This document shows positions 61,336 to 64,000 of a stretch of 64,000 nucleotides of DNA, in pieces. The DNA is taken from NCBI GenBank assembly GCA_000507305.1, contig DF239616.1, positions 118,026 through 182,025 on the forward strand, in the 5' to 3' direction. The stretch's first letter is position 1. Each line of letters opens with the position of its first letter. The position numbers were made by a program, and so were the translations under genes. The stretch comes from Breviolum minutum Mf 1.05b.01 (lineage: Eukaryota; Sar; Dinophyceae; Suessiales; Symbiodiniaceae). A model generated the notes under the pieces. It saw nothing but the letters and a program-made list of their open reading frames with translations, did not search any database and was not told the origin of the DNA.

Positions 61336-63603
61336 ATGGTGAAGAAAGGGACCCCGGCTCGCGTCGAGCCTGCTGGATCCTTTCTTCCGGTTGTTCCTGA
61401 AGAAGAACAACAAGATCCTGGCGAGGCAGCCGGCTCTGCCGCTGCAAACCCAACTGCCGCTTCGCAAGTTGAGGGGGCTGAGGCTGCTGGCTCTGCCGCG
61501 GCAAGGCCACCTCGAGGACGTGAGGGGAGGGGAAGGGCTGGTAAGAGCGTCAACCGCAAGGAAGATCGCAAAGTTTACTACGAAGCCCAAGACCTGTACA
61601 GGCAGTACTGGGGAGTTCGCCAGACATCCCGAATCAAGTACGAAGACGCGACTCGGGAGTACTGCGCAGAGTTGCTGGACTTTTACAATTGGCACTACTC
61701 TTGTGGCCCCTACGCAGCAGCGGAGGAGTTTGACGAGGAGGTGCCAGCTGGGTCCGAACAGCCCGAGGGTGCAGGCTCTGCCGCATCAGCTGAAGTTGCT
61801 ACAGACAGGGTGGTGGAAACTGGATCGGAAGTTTTGGAGTCAGGCACTGCTTCAACAGTGGTGCTCACCCCACGCCAGCCAGAAGGCCCACCGCCTGGGT
61901 TTGTCTCGGGCGCAACATCGCAGTCAAGGAGGCCGGCATCGCCGCCTGTTCGTCGCCGTAGGAGTAGGACTTCGTCTGCACCAGCAACTGATAGGGTTGC
62001 TGGCCGTGCCGCACCATCAGAAGCCCCAAGAGCATCGTCAGTAGGACCTGTTGTTGGACAAGTTGAAGGTGGACACAGAAGGCGCAGACGGACATCTGAT
62101 CGCAGGGGACGAGCAGAAGAGGGCAGAGACGTTGCTAGGAAGCCACCATCTCCTCCGACGGAACGGTCGAGGTCAACTGAGGTAGCAAGACGACGGGAGC
62201 GACGTCAACGGCCAGTGGTGGAACAGGTCGCCGGGATCCCAGCAGCAGTTCCTGATCAGGAGACACCTCCTACCTATCGGATTGATAGACGTGGTGTCTG
62301 GAAGTTGATCAGACCAGCAGAAGGAGTGGCACCAACGCAAAGGTTGGTTGAGGTCAGGCCTGAGGGTGCTGGCCAAGCCGCACCGGCTGGAGCTGAAGAG
62401 GATCCTCACGAGCTTGCAGACGAGGCGTGGGTTAGCCCAGCAGGTGGACAACATAGAGTGGAGCGCCGTGGCGACAACATTCTCATCCATCGTGGGACGG
62501 CAGTTCACGACTTGACGACTGGAGACAACGCCATTCTTCGAGAGGCCTTTGCGGAAGGTGAGATCATCGAGGCACAACCGGTGGAGCCCACACCAAAGCG
62601 TTCTGCTACTATTGTTGCCCCAGAACCCAAGCGACAACGTCGCAACTACACCTTCTTTGAAGACAGGGATCGATCGAAGAGGCCACAGACGTGGTTTGGT
62701 GATCCAGTGCCAGCGCCTGAGGGTGCTGGCAGTGCCGCACCGGCATCGTCAGCCTTAGCTGCATCTGCAAAAGCTTCGGCACCCCCACCACCGCCTCCAG
62801 TCAAGAGGAAGGCACCGCCAAGGGCCAAGGCTACCACTGAGGAGCCGAAGGCCTCAGCATCTGCGACTGTTGACGTGGAAAAGAGCTACAAGGCTCCTCC
62901 TCGGGAGGTCCCACAACAAGTTCCTCATCCACGTGAAGCTCCTGGTGTAGTTCGCGATCCTAGGATCTATCAGACCGACAGGCCTTTTAAGAACCCACCT
63001 CCAGAGTTGTCGCAGGGTGCTGGCGCTGCCGCACCAAAGAAGCAAAGGTTTTCGTCTACTGGCCTTGACCTCACGTACGGTCACCCGTACGTTGCAGATC
63101 GTGCAGGAGAACCGATTCGCATCGTCCTCGACTACCACAACGTCTTGGATTTGCACGAGCAGCACAATATCCATTCAGCTCAAGTCCCGTACTATCTTGA
63201 CAACCAAGCTGTGGAGTTTCTTCAAATCACAGCGCAACAGTACAACATAGAGTGGGACATCCTTAGCTTCGTAAAAGGCCAAGGAGGAGTGCGATACGTG
63301 CAGCCGAGAATCGATTCAATAGCACGCTTCTTGAGGCAGAAGGGAATTCCAGTGCGATACGCGGAACTTTGTTTTGAAAAGGTCGGGCGTGACGGGAAGG
63401 CCGATTGGCTCTATCGCCATAAGGCCCACGGCATCCTCGACGATTCGGACAACATCATTGCAGAGTGCAAACACCGTGGGCATTTTGCAGTGCAGGTGGA
63501 TCCTCAGTCCCGCTCCATTAGGGACGCGATTTTTGCTTTAAGGTTGGAGCTTCAGAACTCGTCACACGAAGAGTTTTTGAGGCACTATTCCCCGTGGCAA
63601 TAA
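61336..63603 (+). CDS. Intronless 755-residue protein: basic low-complexity region plus C-terminal HAD-like domain
   Basis: ATG 61336 is the first in-frame ATG after a stop (TAA 61294); stop TAA 63601-63603. Residues 1-50 are Ala/Gly/Glu-rich and 75-125 are aromatic and charged (KVYYEAQDLYRQYWGVRQ). The middle (about 180-590) is Arg/Ser/Pro/Ala-rich with repeated GAGxAAP. The C-terminus (about 575-755) has motifs fitting a HAD fold: IVLDYHNVLD (Asp599, but His601 instead of the usual second Asp), ILS with Ser644, Lys696, and ILDDSDNI (Asp702, 703, 705). If it is HAD, phosphatase activity may be lost or altered. GC content is clearly higher than the rest of the window, and the upstream spliced-leader relict suggests retroposition or a mobile element. 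Confidence 0.8.
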   Translation: MVKKGTPARVEPAGSFLPVVPEEEQQDPGEAAGSAAANPTAASQVEGAEAAGSAAARPPRGREGRGRAGKSVNRKEDRKVYYEAQDLYRQYWGVRQTSRIKYEDATREYCAELLDFYNWHYSCGPYAAAEEFDEEVPAGSEQPEGAGSAASAEVATDRVVETGSEVLESGTASTVVLTPRQPEGPPPGFVSGATSQSRRPASPPVRRRRSRTSSAPATDRVAGRAAPSEAPRASSVGPVVGQVEGGHRRRRRTSDRRGRAEEGRDVARKPPSPPTERSRSTEVARRRERRQRPVVEQVAGIPAAVPDQETPPTYRIDRRGVWKLIRPAEGVAPTQRLVEVRPEGAGQAAPAGAEEDPHELADEAWVSPAGGQHRVERRGDNILIHRGTAVHDLTTGDNAILREAFAEGEIIEAQPVEPTPKRSATIVAPEPKRQRRNYTFFEDRDRSKRPQTWFGDPVPAPEGAGSAAPASSALAASAKASAPPPPPPVKRKAPPRAKATTEEPKASASATVDVEKSYKAPPREVPQQVPHPREAPGVVRDPRIYQTDRPFKNPPPELSQGAGAAAPKKQRFSSTGLDLTYGHPYVADRAGEPIRIVLDYHNVLDLHEQHNIHSAQVPYYLDNQAVEFLQITAQQYNIEWDILSFVKGQGGVRYVQPRIDSIARFLRQKGIPVRYAELCFEKVGRDGKADWLYRHKAHGILDDSDNIIAECKHRGHFAVQVDPQSRSIRDAIFALRLELQNSSHEEFLRHYSPWQ

Positions 63604-63856
63604 GCCGTTCTTGAAGTGGGGTGCTGGCCTAGCCGCACCGAGGGCACACCATTGTTGTCGTCACCAAAGTTTCTGCATCTTTGTTTGGTGCCATTGGCGA
63701 GCAAAGCCATCGAATTCACAATCACAAGTCGAGGTAAAAGTAACTTCGAATCCAATTCAATATTCTAATCTGGTTGAACGTGTTGGGGGCAGCGCTTTCG
63801 CAGCCGAATCTATCTCCTTTGCAAGTCTTTCCACGGGGTGCTGGCCGAGCCGCACC
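61426..63856 (+). repeat. Nine dispersed copies of a 20-base hairpin motif
   Basis: Consensus GGTGCTGGCNNNGCCGCACC: a 5-bp stem, one bulged base, a 3-bp stem and a 3-base loop. Perfect copies start at 62365, 62722, 63016, 63620 and 63837. Variants start at 61426, 61483, 61768 and 61996. The variant at 61426 (GCAGC/GCTGC outer stem) keeps pairing by compensatory changes. The first seven share the ORF phase and encode GAGxAAP-like peptides; the last two lie beyond the stop. Confidence 0.85.
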
Positions 63857-64000
63857 AGTGCAACTGCAGACTTCAAGTCCGCTGGAAAAAGAGCTAGCCG
63901 TGTGCGAGTGGTTAAGTGTACTTGTTGTAACAATGGAACGTCATTCAGGTTTTTCCCCTCCAGAGGATCACGACTCAAGTATGAGCCATTACACTGAAGG
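63744..64000 (+). CDS. Possible second ORF after the HAD-like gene, cut by window end
   Basis: From 63744 one frame is open to the window end: SQPNLSPLQVFPRGAGRAAP, then LEKELAVCEWLSVLVV and RHSGFSPPEDHDSSMSH. It contains the last hairpin motif, read again as GAGRAAP. Another frame (63611-63997) is also open. It could be the next ORF of a mobile element, or a frameshifted or spliced continuation of the 61336 gene. Confidence 0.35.

Noticed and set aside
61270..63250. Several minus-strand and off-frame ORFs of 60-217 codons inside the 61336-63603 gene
   Set aside because: They are shadows of a GC-rich repetitive reading frame with less plausible compositions.
1..64000. tRNA, rRNA, CRISPR or bacterial operon features
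   Set aside because: I saw no cloverleaf, no conserved rRNA segments, no regularly spaced CRISPR repeats and no ribosome-binding-site-led gene series.

Overview
The window looks like nuclear DNA of a dinoflagellate, most likely a Symbiodiniaceae-type genome. Three signs support this: an intronless RCC1-like repeat gene with a ubiquitin-like N-terminus (51857-53323), a gene style I know from symbiodiniacean genomes; an 11-base match to the 3' end of the dinoflagellate spliced leader upstream of the largest ORF (61179-61189); and AT-leaning DNA holding short, GC-richer coding patches bounded by GT/AG signals and almost all on the + strand. I see no prokaryotic operon, rRNA, tRNA or CRISPR. Two N characters (31787, 50786) show a draft assembly, so single-base frameshifts may be errors.

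Layout. From 1 to about 51.5 kb lie dispersed + strand exon candidates inside long non-coding DNA. The best are 20165-20805 (frame break inside), 42924-43514, and 16330-17356 and 32639-33095, where repeat elements sit exactly between reading frames that join. Between them lie about 16 families of short (80-190 bp) terminal-inverted-repeat (MITE-like) elements, lettered A-P here. Family A (about 10 copies) starts with GTGGTGG and usually ends in CTAG; family D ends in CAACAG; family N ends in an AAG that directly precedes coding-like sequence. Several A, D and N copies behave like introns, that is, like introners (transposons that create introns). 51.8-53.3 kb is the RCC1-like gene. 55-61 kb holds more exon fragments. 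61.3-63.6 kb is a 755-codon, intronless, GC-richer ORF with a C-terminal HAD-like motif set, and a 20-base hairpin motif repeated seven times in frame and twice more after its stop codon.

Function. Apart from the RCC1-like protein and the tentative HAD-like domain, no product family can be named from sequence alone. Most exon calls are single open patches with plausible splice signals. Random ORFs of 25-50 codons are common in 64 kb, so these calls carry low to moderate confidence, and exons that seem to end at a stop may really be internal exons read into the next intron.
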